NCBI RefSeq assembly: GCF_019396325.1
Contig: NZ_JAHKRO010000012.1
Coordinates: 62,001 to 126,000, forward strand
Direction of reading: 5' to 3'
DNA from: Nonomuraea ceibae
GTDB lineage: Bacteria; Actinomycetota; Actinomycetes; Streptosporangiales; Streptosporangiaceae
DNA length: 64,000 nucleotides
The position numbers and the translations under genes were made by a program. Below are positions 8,645-16,419 of the stretch, piece by piece (position 1 is the first letter of the stretch; every line of letters starts with the position of its first letter). The notes below the pieces were generated by a model. It saw only the letters and a list, made by a program, of their open reading frames with translations, searched no databases and was not told the DNA's origin.

Positions 8645-9771
8645 GTGAGTGCCTTTCGTGAGCTTCCGGTGCGGAAATAGAGAGCGAGGGGCACGATGGC
8701 GCCCGAGGTGACGGCGACGGCGCTGAGCGCGCCCGCCAGCCCGATCTGCTCGGCGAGGAAGCCGATCAGCGGCGGCCCGCCGAGCATCCCCGTGTGCCCG
8801 ATGGTGGAGGCCAGGCTCACGCCCGAGGGCCCGCCGAGCGCCCCGGCCTGCGCGATGGCCAGCGGGAACACGTTCGCCAGCCCGAGCCCGACCGCGACGA
8901 ACCCGGCGAACGCCACCGCGACCGAGCCCGTCCAGGAGGCGGCGAGGATGCCGCCCAGCGCCAGCAGCGCGCCGGTGACGAGCACGGCCGTCGGGCCGTG
9001 CCGGCGCACCAGGTGGCTGCCCGTCAGCCGGGCGAACGCGATCGCCACGGAGTAGGCCGAGAAGCCGAAGGCCGCCAGGCTCGCCTCCGCGTGCAGGTCG
9101 TCGCGCAGGTGGAGCACGCTCCAGTCGGCCACGGCGCCCTCGCCGAAGGCCGCGCACCCGGCCAGCGCCCCGCACAGGGCCAGGGCCAGGCCGAACCCGC
9201 CGCGCCCGCCCCGCCCGCCCCGCGCGGGCCGCACGGCGGGCAGCCGCCCGCGCAGCAGCGGCCGGGCGAGCACGGCGGTGCAGGTGAGGACGAGGGCCGA
9301 CACCAGCAGGAAGTGCTGCAGGGTGGTGAGCAGGGTGGCCAGCAGGCCGCCGAGCAGCGCCCCCGCGAGGCCGCCCGCGCTCCACAGCCCGTGCAGCATC
9401 GACATGACCGGCCGTTCCGTGGCATGTTCGGCCTCGACGGCGGCGCTGTTCAGCCCGATGTTGAGCACCCCGTAGCAGAGCCCGGTGCCCGCGAGCGTCA
9501 CGCACAGCGCCACGATCGTGCCGGGCAGCGCGATCAGCGGCACGGCCAGGCTGAGCATGGTGATCGCGGCCAGGACGACCGGCCGGGTGCCGAACCGCGC
9601 GCACAGCCGCCCGCTCACGGTCATGGCCAGGCCGGTGCCGATGGACATGCACATGAGCGCGACGCCGAGACCGCCGGTGGTGACGCCCAGGTGGTCCTTG
9701 ATGGAGGGGATGCGCACCACCCAGGTGGCGAAGACGACGCCGTCCAGGAAGAAGAACAGCGACAGGGGCAT
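8641..9771 (-). CDS. MFS transporter, probably a sugar or sugar-catabolite carrier
   Basis: A 376-residue major facilitator with about 12 helices. The loop after helix 2 contains SGRLCARFGTR, and a Gly/Arg-rich cytoplasmic loop near residue 180 splits the two halves. It resembles the small FucP/YbjJ-like group rather than drug exporters. It is encoded first in a two-gene operon with the GH20 hexosaminidase (ATGA overlap) and diverges from the ROK regulator across 59 bp. Substrate (GlcNAc, chitobiose or an exported by-product) is inferred only from context. Confidence 0.85.
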   Translation of the reverse strand: MPLSLFFFLDGVVFATWVVRIPSIKDHLGVTTGGLGVALMCMSIGTGLAMTVSGRLCARFGTRPVVLAAITMLSLAVPLIALPGTIVALCVTLAGTGLCYGVLNIGLNSAAVEAEHATERPVMSMLHGLWSAGGLAGALLGGLLATLLTTLQHFLLVSALVLTCTAVLARPLLRGRLPAVRPARGGRGGRGGFGLALALCGALAGCAAFGEGAVADWSVLHLRDDLHAEASLAAFGFSAYSVAIAFARLTGSHLVRRHGPTAVLVTGALLALGGILAASWTGSVAVAFAGFVAVGLGLANVFPLAIAQAGALGGPSGVSLASTIGHTGMLGGPPLIGFLAEQIGLAGALSAVAVTSGAIVPLALYFRTGSSRKALT

Positions 9772-9813
9772 ACCGGCAAATTAACAGGATGGGATCCAGA
9801 AAGAAAGAGGCCG

Positions 9814-9824
9814 TGTGATACACA
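9814..9824. promoter_or_regulatory. Short palindrome in the MFS/ROK divergent promoter
   Basis: TGTGATACACA (TGTG-ATA-CACA) lies 6 bp before the ROK start in a 59-bp divergent gap. Its position would allow an autoregulatory operator for the ROK protein, but the arms are only 4 bp, so the call is weak. Confidence 0.3.
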
Positions 9825-9830
9825 GTCGCC

Positions 9831-10940
9831 ATGCACACCGCCTCCCCGCACACCGCGCGACTGATCAACGACCGGATGGCGTACGAGGTGCTGCTGTCCC
9901 ACGGCCCGCTGTCCCGGGCGGAGCTGCAGCAGCGCACGGGCCTGTCCAGGGCGACGGTCGCCGAGCTGGTCGACCGCATGGTGGAGTCGGGCCTGATCTC
10001 CCAGGCCGGTCAGGCGCAGACCCGCAGGCGCGGCCCCAACGCGTTGCTCTACGGCGTGGTCGCCGACCGGGCGCACGTGGCGGGCGTGGAGGTGCGCCCC
10101 GACCGCATCCTCGTCTCGGTCAACGACGTCACCGGACACCAGCTCGGCACCGCCGAGCTGCCCCAGGATCCGGCCGCCGAGCCCGACAGGCTCGTCTACG
10201 ACGCCATCACGGCGGCGCTGGCCGACGCCCGGATCGGCGGCCTCGACGGCGTCGTCATCGGCACGCTCGGCGTGGTGGACCCGGTCAGCGGCGACGTCGC
10301 CTACATCCAGGCGCTGCCCACCTGGCACTCCAATCTGCTGCCCGGCCTGCGTGCCCGGCTCGGCGTGCCCGTCCTGGTGGAGAACGAGGTCAACCTGGTC
10401 GGCCTGGCCGAGCACCGGCTGGGCGCGGCCCGCGGGCACGACACGTTCGCGCTGCTGTCGCTCGGCGAGGGGCTCGGCGGGGCGGTGATCCTGGACGGTC
10501 GCCTGCACCGGGGCAGGTCCGGCGGGGCGGGCGAGCTCGCCTACGCCCCGACCGGCGTCGGCGGCGGCAGGCTGAACCAGCTCGTCGACGGGCCCGCCGT
10601 CCGTGCGCTGGCCGCGCGGCACGGGCTGCCCGCCGGCGACGCGGTCGAGGCCGTGCGGCAGGCCACCCCGCGGTTCCTGGACGAGCTGGCCGAGCGGGTC
10701 ACGGTCGCCGCCCAGGGCGTCTGCGCCGTCCTCGACCCCGGCTTCGTGGTGCTGGCCGGCGAGGTCGGCCGGGCGGGCGGGCCCGCGCTGGCCGCCCGGG
10801 TGGAGGAGCGGCTCCGGGAGGCCACCCCGCTGCCCACCCAGGTCGCCGCCGGCACCGTGGAGGGCGACCCGGTGCTGCGCGGCGCCGTGGTCATCGCCCT
10901 GGAGCGGCTGCACCGGCAGACGTTCGGCCTGACGACCTGA
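9831..10940 (+). CDS. ROK family transcriptional regulator (NagC/XylR type)
   Basis: A 369-residue sugar-responsive repressor. Residues 1-75 form a winged helix-turn-helix (LSRAELQQRTGLSRATVAELVDRM); the rest is a ROK sugar-kinase-like fold with GTLGVVDP, ENEVNLVGLAE and SLGEGLGGAVI. The usual ROK zinc motif CxCGxxGCxE is not present, and the glycine-rich part reads GRSGGAGELAYA, consistent with a sensor rather than a kinase. Flanked by MFS-GH20 on one side and a sugar ABC transporter on the other, it is the likely local regulator responding to an amino sugar. The ATG at 9831 has no clear ribosome binding site. Confidence 0.9.
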   Translation: MHTASPHTARLINDRMAYEVLLSHGPLSRAELQQRTGLSRATVAELVDRMVESGLISQAGQAQTRRRGPNALLYGVVADRAHVAGVEVRPDRILVSVNDVTGHQLGTAELPQDPAAEPDRLVYDAITAALADARIGGLDGVVIGTLGVVDPVSGDVAYIQALPTWHSNLLPGLRARLGVPVLVENEVNLVGLAEHRLGAARGHDTFALLSLGEGLGGAVILDGRLHRGRSGGAGELAYAPTGVGGGRLNQLVDGPAVRALAARHGLPAGDAVEAVRQATPRFLDELAERVTVAAQGVCAVLDPGFVVLAGEVGRAGGPALAARVEERLREATPLPTQVAAGTVEGDPVLRGAVVIALERLHRQTFGLTT

Positions 10941-10952
10941 CGAGCGGGCTGA

Positions 10953-10973
10953 CCAGGCATGTTCGATGCCTGG
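10953..10973 (+). terminator. Hairpin after the ROK gene
   Basis: CCAGGCAT, loop GTTCG, ATGCCTGG: a perfect 8-bp stem beginning 13 bp after the ROK stop. There is no T-run. It could end the ROK transcript; an operator for the downstream transporter is the alternative. Confidence 0.55.
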
Positions 10974-11011
10974 CGCCCGATTCGCGACAGTGAGCGGTAC
11001 ATGCGCGGCGT

Positions 11012-11073
11012 TGCTTGAAGATGCTTGAATTTGCGGCCAATCGCTTGACATTGCTCAAAATGGTGGAACACCA
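11012..11073 (+). promoter_or_regulatory. TGCTTGAA direct repeats and palindrome before the sugar transporter
   Basis: TGCTTGAA occurs at 11012-11019 and again exactly 10 bp later at 11022-11029. A related CGCTTGACA follows at 11042-11050 and TTGCTCAAAA at 11051-11060. TTGACA at 11045-11050 is a perfect -35 hexamer, although no good -10 follows. A palindrome TGGTG-GAA-CACCA lies at 11061-11073, 32 bp before the permease start. Repeats spaced one helical turn apart next to a -35 element are a plausible operator array, for the ROK protein or another sugar regulator. Confidence 0.5.
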
Positions 11074-11105
11074 TTGCGCCCACTGTCGACGAAAGGTCCT
11101 GTGAG

Positions 11106-12983
11106 ATGAGGAGCCGCACCGAGGGCGCCGGCCTGATGCAGCGAACGGCCGACCTGTGGCATCGCACCGTCCCCTGGCGCTGGCTCACCCCGAGCACGGT
11201 CCTCATCGCGTGCGTCGTCCTCTTCCCGGCCCTCTACATGGTCTACATGTCCTTCCTGGACATCAGCCGGATCGGGCTGGTCAGGGGCTTCGCCGGGTTC
11301 GACAACTACGCCAGGCTCCTGGCCGAGGACGCGCTCGGCACCGTCGTCGGCAACACGCTGCTGTGGCTGGTCATCGTCGTCGGCCTGACCGTGCTGCTCT
11401 CGCTCGGGCTGGCGCAGTTCCTGTCCAAGGAGTTCTTCGGCCGCAGGTTCGTCCGGCTCGCGCTGCTGGTGCCCTGGGCGACCTCGCTGGTGATGACCGC
11501 GACCGTGTGGCGCTTCATCTACGAGGGCGGCAACGGGCTGCTCAACCGGCTGCTCATGGACCTGTCGATCATCTCCGCCCCGGTCGACTGGTACAAGGAC
11601 CCCGCCACCGCCCTCTACTCCGTCATGGCGGTCGGCATCATCACCTCGATGCCGTTCACCACGTACGTGCTGCTGTCGGGACTGCAGACGGTGCCGCACG
11701 ACGTGCTGGAGGCCGCGAAGATCGACGGGGCCGGGGCGTGGGCGACCTGGCGCCGGGTGACGCTGCCGATCCTGCGGCCGTCGCTGATGATCGCGCTGAT
11801 CCTCAACATGCTGCACGTCTTCAACGCGTTCACCGTGATCTGGGTGATCATGGGCAAGACGTCGGGCAACCACGCCGACACCACCGTCACCTGGCTGTAC
11901 AAGATCGCGTTCACCGCCCAGCTCGACTCCGGCGAGGCGGCGGCGCTCGGCGTGCTCAACGTCGTCTTCCTGCTGCTGCTCATCCTGCTCTTCGTGCTGG
12001 TGCTGCGGCCCCACCGCAACCCCGCGACGACCGAGGAGCGCTCCACGAAGGTCGCAGCTCCGTCCACAGCTGCGTCCACTGCGGCGGCCGTCGCCGTGGC
12101 GCGTCCCGCGCGGATCAGGCGGAGCAGTCCCGCGCTGGTCCGGGCCGGCCGGGCCTGGCGGCGCGTGCGGCCCGTCGTCCTGCCGGTCGTGGGGTTCGCC
12201 GTGGCGCTGTTCTTCCTCGCGCCCTACGCCGCGATGCTGTCGGGCTCGCTCAAGACCGACGCCGAGCTGTTCGCCGTCCCCGCCGACTACCTGCCCGGGA
12301 CCTGGGCCTGGTCCAACTACGCCGACGTGTGGAACAAGATCCCGCTGGCCGACTACTTCCGCGTCAGCCTGACCGTCGCACTCGTCTCCACCGCGCTCGT
12401 GCTCGTGGTCGCCGCGCCGGCCGCGTACGTGCTGGCACGCTCCAGGTTCCGGGGGCGTACGGCGTTCCTCGGCGTGATCCTCGTGACGCAGATGTTCCCC
12501 GCGGTCGCGCTGCTCATCGGCCTCTACCAGCAGGCGCTGTTCGTCGACGGGATCAACAGCTACGGCGTGATCATCGCCATCAACTCCGCCTTCAACCTGG
12601 CCTTCGCCGTGTGGATCCTGCACGCGCACTTCAGCTCGATCCCCGTGGAGATCGACGAGGCGGCGATGATGGACGGCCTCGGCCGGTTCCGGATCATGGT
12701 GCGGATGATCCTCCCGCTGGCCGCCCCCGGCCTCGTCACCGTGATGATCTTCACGTTCATCCAGGTGTGGAACGAGTTCGTCATCGCGCTGACCCTCTTC
12801 AACGACCCGGCCACCGGCCGCGTGCCGCTCACCGTCGGCGTCCAGCAGTTCATCGGCCTGTACGAGACCAACTATCAGTACCTGTTCGCCGCGGCCCTCA
12901 TGGCGATCGTGCCCGCGGTGATCCTCTTCGCGCTCATCGAGAAGCATCTGGTGAGCGGCCTGACCGCAGGCAGCACCAAGTGA
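11106..12983 (+). CDS. Fused sugar ABC permease (MalF-like and MalG-like halves in one chain)
   Basis: A 625-residue inner-membrane protein carrying two complete type-I permeases of a carbohydrate (CUT1) importer. Residues 1-300 are MalF-like with an EAA loop at 202 (EAAKIDGAGAWATWRRVTLP). A Ser/Thr/Ala/Arg-rich linker runs from about 302 to 345. Residues 346-625 are MalG-like with an EAA loop at 518 (EAAMMDGLGRFRIMVRMILP). Normally these are two genes. GAAAGG at 11091 supports the ATG. The binding-protein gene follows after 21 bp. No ATPase gene is present, so a shared MsiK-type ATPase elsewhere is expected. The substrate is probably an amino-sugar oligosaccharide, by context. Confidence 0.93.
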   Translation: MRSRTEGAGLMQRTADLWHRTVPWRWLTPSTVLIACVVLFPALYMVYMSFLDISRIGLVRGFAGFDNYARLLAEDALGTVVGNTLLWLVIVVGLTVLLSLGLAQFLSKEFFGRRFVRLALLVPWATSLVMTATVWRFIYEGGNGLLNRLLMDLSIISAPVDWYKDPATALYSVMAVGIITSMPFTTYVLLSGLQTVPHDVLEAAKIDGAGAWATWRRVTLPILRPSLMIALILNMLHVFNAFTVIWVIMGKTSGNHADTTVTWLYKIAFTAQLDSGEAAALGVLNVVFLLLLILLFVLVLRPHRNPATTEERSTKVAAPSTAASTAAAVAVARPARIRRSSPALVRAGRAWRRVRPVVLPVVGFAVALFFLAPYAAMLSGSLKTDAELFAVPADYLPGTWAWSNYADVWNKIPLADYFRVSLTVALVSTALVLVVAAPAAYVLARSRFRGRTAFLGVILVTQMFPAVALLIGLYQQALFVDGINSYGVIIAINSAFNLAFAVWILHAHFSSIPVEIDEAAMMDGLGRFRIMVRMILPLAAPGLVTVMIFTFIQVWNEFVIALTLFNDPATGRVPLTVGVQQFIGLYETNYQYLFAAALMAIVPAVILFALIEKHLVSGLTAGSTK

Positions 12984-13004
12984 CTAGAGAAGGACTGGCG
13001 TGAC

Positions 13005-14255
13005 ATGACCAGAAGAAGATCACGACTTGGCGCCCTGGCCGCGCTGGCCGGCCTCGTCCTCACGACGGCGGCGTGCGGCGGCGGCTCGGGCGGTGGCGGC
13101 GGCGACCAGCAGTCGATCAAACTGGTCGTCGCGCAGTACACCGAGGGCACCCGGCCCTACTGGGACGAGCTGATCAAGTCCTTCGAGACCGCGCACCCCG
13201 GCAAGAACGTCGACCTCCAGGTCATCGACTGGGGCAACCTGCAGAGCCAGGTCAACACCATGGTGCAGACCAAGCAGTTCCCCGACGTGCTCAACATCAA
13301 CGTCTTCGCCGACTACGCCGAGGCCGGGCTGCTCTACCGCGCCGACGAGGTCGTCTCCAAGGAGGTGCTGTCGGACTTCCTGCCGTCCTTCGCCGAGAAC
13401 GCCTCCTACGACGGCGCCCAGTACGGGCTGCCGTTCGTCGCCACCGTCAACGGCATGTACTACAACAAGAAGATCCTCAAGGAGGCCGGCTACGACAAGC
13501 CCCCGGCCACCTGGGACGAGTTCCGCGCCGCCGCGAAGGCGATCAAGGCGCTGCCCGGCGGCTACGTGCCCTACGCGCTGGCGCTCGGCGCCGAGGCCGG
13601 CGACTACGAGCTCGGCACCTGGGTGCGCGCCAACGGCGGCGACTGGCGCACCGACGGCAAGTGGACCGTCAACGGCGAGCGCAGCGTCGAGGCGCTGCAG
13701 TTCCTCAAGTCGCTCGCGCAGGAGGGCTACACCCAGCCGAACCCCGGCCAGACCAACCGGCCCGACGGCACCTGGCCGCTGTTCGCCCAGGGCAAGGTCG
13801 GCATGGTCTACGCCTCCTTCGGCACCCGCGCCTTCCTGGAGCAGGTCGACCAGGCGAAGATCGACTACGGCGCCACCACGCACCCCACCAACCACGGCGC
13901 CGAGCCCGCCACGCACGGCATCCAGGACTATCTGATGGCCTTCAAGAAGGACGGCAACCAGCAGCTCGTCCGCGAGTTCCTCGACTACTTCTACCAGGTC
14001 GACAACTACACCAAGTATCTGAAGGTCGAGGGCCTGCTGCCGACCACCGCCTCCGCCACCGAGGCCATGCGGAAGGACCCCAAGGTCAGCCCCTACGTCG
14101 ACATGGTGGCCAAGGCCCGCTTCGACCCGACGTCGCAGCCGGTCTGGGCCGAGCTGCGCGGCACCATGGCGGCCGACCTGGGCAACGCCCTCGCCCCCAC
14201 CGGCGACCCCCGCGCGACCCTCGACAAGCTGCAGAAGATCGCCGAAGGGTCCTAG
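13005..14255 (+). CDS. Extracellular sugar-binding lipoprotein of an ABC importer
   Basis: A 416-residue family-1 solute-binding protein that captures sugar outside the membrane and delivers it to the fused permease. A type II signal peptide (basic MTRRRSRLG, hydrophobic core, TTAAC) puts the lipidated cysteine at residue 24, followed by a Gly/Ser tether. The mature part has the family's usual PDVLNINVFADYAE and GLPFVATVNGMYYNK blocks. It lies 21 bp after the permease in the same operon. Its stop TAG overlaps the stop of the convergent DUF4328 gene inside a shared CTAG. Confidence 0.93.
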   Translation: MTRRRSRLGALAALAGLVLTTAACGGGSGGGGGDQQSIKLVVAQYTEGTRPYWDELIKSFETAHPGKNVDLQVIDWGNLQSQVNTMVQTKQFPDVLNINVFADYAEAGLLYRADEVVSKEVLSDFLPSFAENASYDGAQYGLPFVATVNGMYYNKKILKEAGYDKPPATWDEFRAAAKAIKALPGGYVPYALALGAEAGDYELGTWVRANGGDWRTDGKWTVNGERSVEALQFLKSLAQEGYTQPNPGQTNRPDGTWPLFAQGKVGMVYASFGTRAFLEQVDQAKIDYGATTHPTNHGAEPATHGIQDYLMAFKKDGNQQLVREFLDYFYQVDNYTKYLKVEGLLPTTASATEAMRKDPKVSPYVDMVAKARFDPTSQPVWAELRGTMAADLGNALAPTGDPRATLDKLQKIAEGS

Positions 14256-14956
14256 GTGGCGCTGCCGAGCCCCGGCGGCGTGAACGGCGCCAGCGCCGCC
14301 ACCGGCTCGGGAGCCTCACGCTCCGCGCAGGCCGACTGCTGGACCCGGGTGATCCGCCGTACGGTGGCCGCGCACAGCAGCGCGGCCAGCGCGGCGCAGG
14401 CGAGCTGCGGGACGCCGAGGCCGGTCAGGTCGCCCTCGGCGGCGTCCAGCGGCAGCACGATCGTGATCAGGGCCAGCGCCGTCAGCCAGCTCACCCACCA
14501 GCCCGACACGAGCGCCAGCCAGCGCCACCGCTCGCCCTCGGGCGGGCGGGCGCCCTGCCACACCTCGTGCACCAGCATCGCCGGGGCCAGCAGGTTGACG
14601 CCGGGGATCAGCCACGCGGCAGCCACCGGCCCGGTCGTCGCCGCCGGGTCGTTGACCTGCCGGGCGCGCACCAGCCAGGTGACGTAGGCGGCCCCGGCCG
14701 CCACGGTCGCGCCCGTGGCCAGCATCATCAGCACCGCGAACGCCGTCACCGCCCCGACCACGGCCTCGGCGTCGGCCCCCTGCGGGCGGCCCCCGTACGC
14801 GGCGAGCTGGGCGGCGAGGCTGCGCCCGCGCACCTGCTCGAAGACGACCAGAGCGCTCAAGGAGACGACCTGCGCGGCAAGCGTGAGGTAGACGGCATTG
14901 GCCGCTTTGACGGGCGGTGCCTGGGCAAAGCGCACGATGTTCTCCCCCCGGGCCAT
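14252..14956 (-). CDS. DUF4328 membrane protein
   Basis: A 234-residue protein with about six hydrophobic segments. The cytoplasmic WLVRARQVND block and the PVAAAWLIPGVNLLAP block are typical of DUF4328 proteins, which are common in actinomycetes and have no assigned function. I placed the start at the ATG at 14956; a GTG a few codons upstream is possible. It lies downstream of the response regulator gene on the same strand (47 bp gap) and could share its transcript. Its end overlaps the solute-binding protein gene by 4 bp. Confidence 0.8.
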   Translation of the reverse strand: MARGENIVRFAQAPPVKAANAVYLTLAAQVVSLSALVVFEQVRGRSLAAQLAAYGGRPQGADAEAVVGAVTAFAVLMMLATGATVAAGAAYVTWLVRARQVNDPAATTGPVAAAWLIPGVNLLAPAMLVHEVWQGARPPEGERWRWLALVSGWWVSWLTALALITIVLPLDAAEGDLTGLGVPQLACAALAALLCAATVRRITRVQQSACAEREAPEPVAALAPFTPPGLGSAT

Positions 14957-15003
14957 GCGCTGAGGTTCTGCCTTCACTTCTATCCCGCGGGCACCTCGGT
15001 TAA

Positions 15004-15651
15004 TCAGCTCACGACCCCCGATTCCCACGCCCAAGCCGCGATTTCCACCCGGTTCCGAGCGCCGAGTTTGGCGAAGATGCTGCCCAGGTGCGTCTTGACC
15101 GTCGACAGCGACACGAACAGCTCGGCGGCCACCTCCTGGTTGGTCCGCCCCCGCGCGATCAGCCGCACCACGTCGAGCTCCCGGTCGGTCAGCGGCTCGG
15201 GCAGCGGCGCGGCCCGGCGCTGCGGCTGCGCCAGATGCCGCAGCAGCCGCACGGTCACCGACGGCGACACCAGCGACTCCCCGCTCGCCGCCGCCCTGAC
15301 CGCCTCCACCAGCAGCGTCGGCCCGCTGTCCTTCAGCAGGAACCCGGTCGCCCCCGCCCGCAGCGCCCCGTACACGTACTCGTCCAGGTCGAACGTGGTG
15401 ACGATGACCACCCGCAGCGGGCTCTCCACCCCCGGGCCGGCCAGCGCCCGGGTCGCCTCCAGCCCGTCGAGCCTCGGCATCCGGATGTCGAGCAGGCACA
15501 CGTCCGGCCTGAGCCGCCTGGCCTCCGCGACCGCGTCGGCGCCGTCGGCCACCGCGGCGACGACCTCCATGTCCGGTTGGGCGTCCAGGATCATCTGGAA
15601 GCCGGTGCGCACGAGCTGCTGGTCGTCGGCGATGAGTACCCGAATAGTCAC
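15004..15651 (-). CDS. NarL/FixJ family response regulator
   Basis: A 215-residue two-component transcription factor. The receiver domain shows the acidic pair ADD at residues 9-10, phospho-acceptor D55 in LLDIRMP, and the conserved Thr and Lys in VVIVTTFDLDE and FLLKDSGP. The C-terminus is a LuxR-type helix-turn-helix (LTDRELDVVRLIARGRTNQEVA, then STVKTHLGSIFAKL). No histidine kinase gene adjoins it, so its kinase is elsewhere. It diverges from the ABC exporter over 90 bp, so the exporter is a candidate target. Confidence 0.93.
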   Translation of the reverse strand: MTIRVLIADDQQLVRTGFQMILDAQPDMEVVAAVADGADAVAEARRLRPDVCLLDIRMPRLDGLEATRALAGPGVESPLRVVIVTTFDLDEYVYGALRAGATGFLLKDSGPTLLVEAVRAAASGESLVSPSVTVRLLRHLAQPQRRAAPLPEPLTDRELDVVRLIARGRTNQEVAAELFVSLSTVKTHLGSIFAKLGARNRVEIAAWAWESGVVS

Positions 15652-15741
15652 GGCCCAACTCTAGGATCAGCCGTTCGGCCGAGGCGCAACCGGTCACAAG
15701 GCCGATCCGCCGCACCCCGCCCCGGCGGGAGGCTTGCCCGC

Positions 15742-16419
15742 ATGAACGACGTGCTTGCGGGATTGGCCCTGACCAAGAGGTTCGGGCAGACAGTCGCCCT
15801 CGGTGGCGTGGACATCGCCGTACGGGCCGCCGAAGCGGTGGCGATCATGGGGCCGAGCGGCTCCGGCAAGTCCACCCTGCTCCACTGCCTGGCCGGGATC
15901 ATGAAGCCGGACGACGGCGAGGTGCACCTGCTCGGGCAGCGCATCGACGCCATGGGCGAGCGCGAGCGCAGCGCCCTGCGCCGCACCCGGTTCGGGTTCG
16001 TGTTCCAGTTCGGCCAGCTCCTGCCGGAGCTGCCCGCCGAGGAGAACGTCGCACTCCCGCTCATGCTCGGCGGCGTCGCCAGGGCCCAGGCCGTCCGCCA
16101 GGCACGCGAGTGGTTCGGGCCCCTCGGGCTCCAGGGCATGGAGACGCGGCGGCCCGGCGAGCTGTCCGGGGGCCAGGCCCAGCGCGTGGCGATCGCCCGC
16201 GCCCTCGTCACCAAGCCCGCCGTCGTGTTCGCCGACGAGCCCACCGGCGCGCTCGACCAGAGCACCGGCCACGACACGATGCGCCTGCTCGTCGAGGCGA
16301 CCCGCGCCAACGGGGCCTCCCTGATCGTCGTCACCCACGACCCGAACGTGGCCGCCTGGTGCGACCGCACCGTCGAGGTCCGCGACGGCAAGCTCCTCGC
16401 AGGCGGGGTCCCGGCGTGA
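15742..16419 (+). CDS. ABC transporter ATP-binding protein (LolD/MacB type)
   Basis: A 225-residue ATPase with Walker A GPSGSGKST at residues 37-45, Q-loop FVFQFGQLLPELP, signature LSGGQAQRVAIARAL, Walker B VVFADEPTGALD and H-loop VVTHD. This architecture goes with FtsX-like permeases that export lipids, peptides or antibiotics, or signal mechanically. The ATG at 15742 has a GGGAGG site. Its stop overlaps the permease GTG start by 4 bp. The divergent response regulator suggests stress-induced expression, as in antimicrobial-peptide export modules; this is inference. Confidence 0.93.
   Translation: MNDVLAGLALTKRFGQTVALGGVDIAVRAAEAVAIMGPSGSGKSTLLHCLAGIMKPDDGEVHLLGQRIDAMGERERSALRRTRFGFVFQFGQLLPELPAEENVALPLMLGGVARAQAVRQAREWFGPLGLQGMETRRPGELSGGQAQRVAIARALVTKPAVVFADEPTGALDQSTGHDTMRLLVEATRANGASLIVVTHDPNVAAWCDRTVEVRDGKLLAGGVPA

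Noticed and set aside
14957..15715. Extension of the DUF4328 frame upstream through the response regulator
   Set aside because: It is the out-of-frame shadow of the response regulator; the DUF4328 fold starts at the ATG at 14956.
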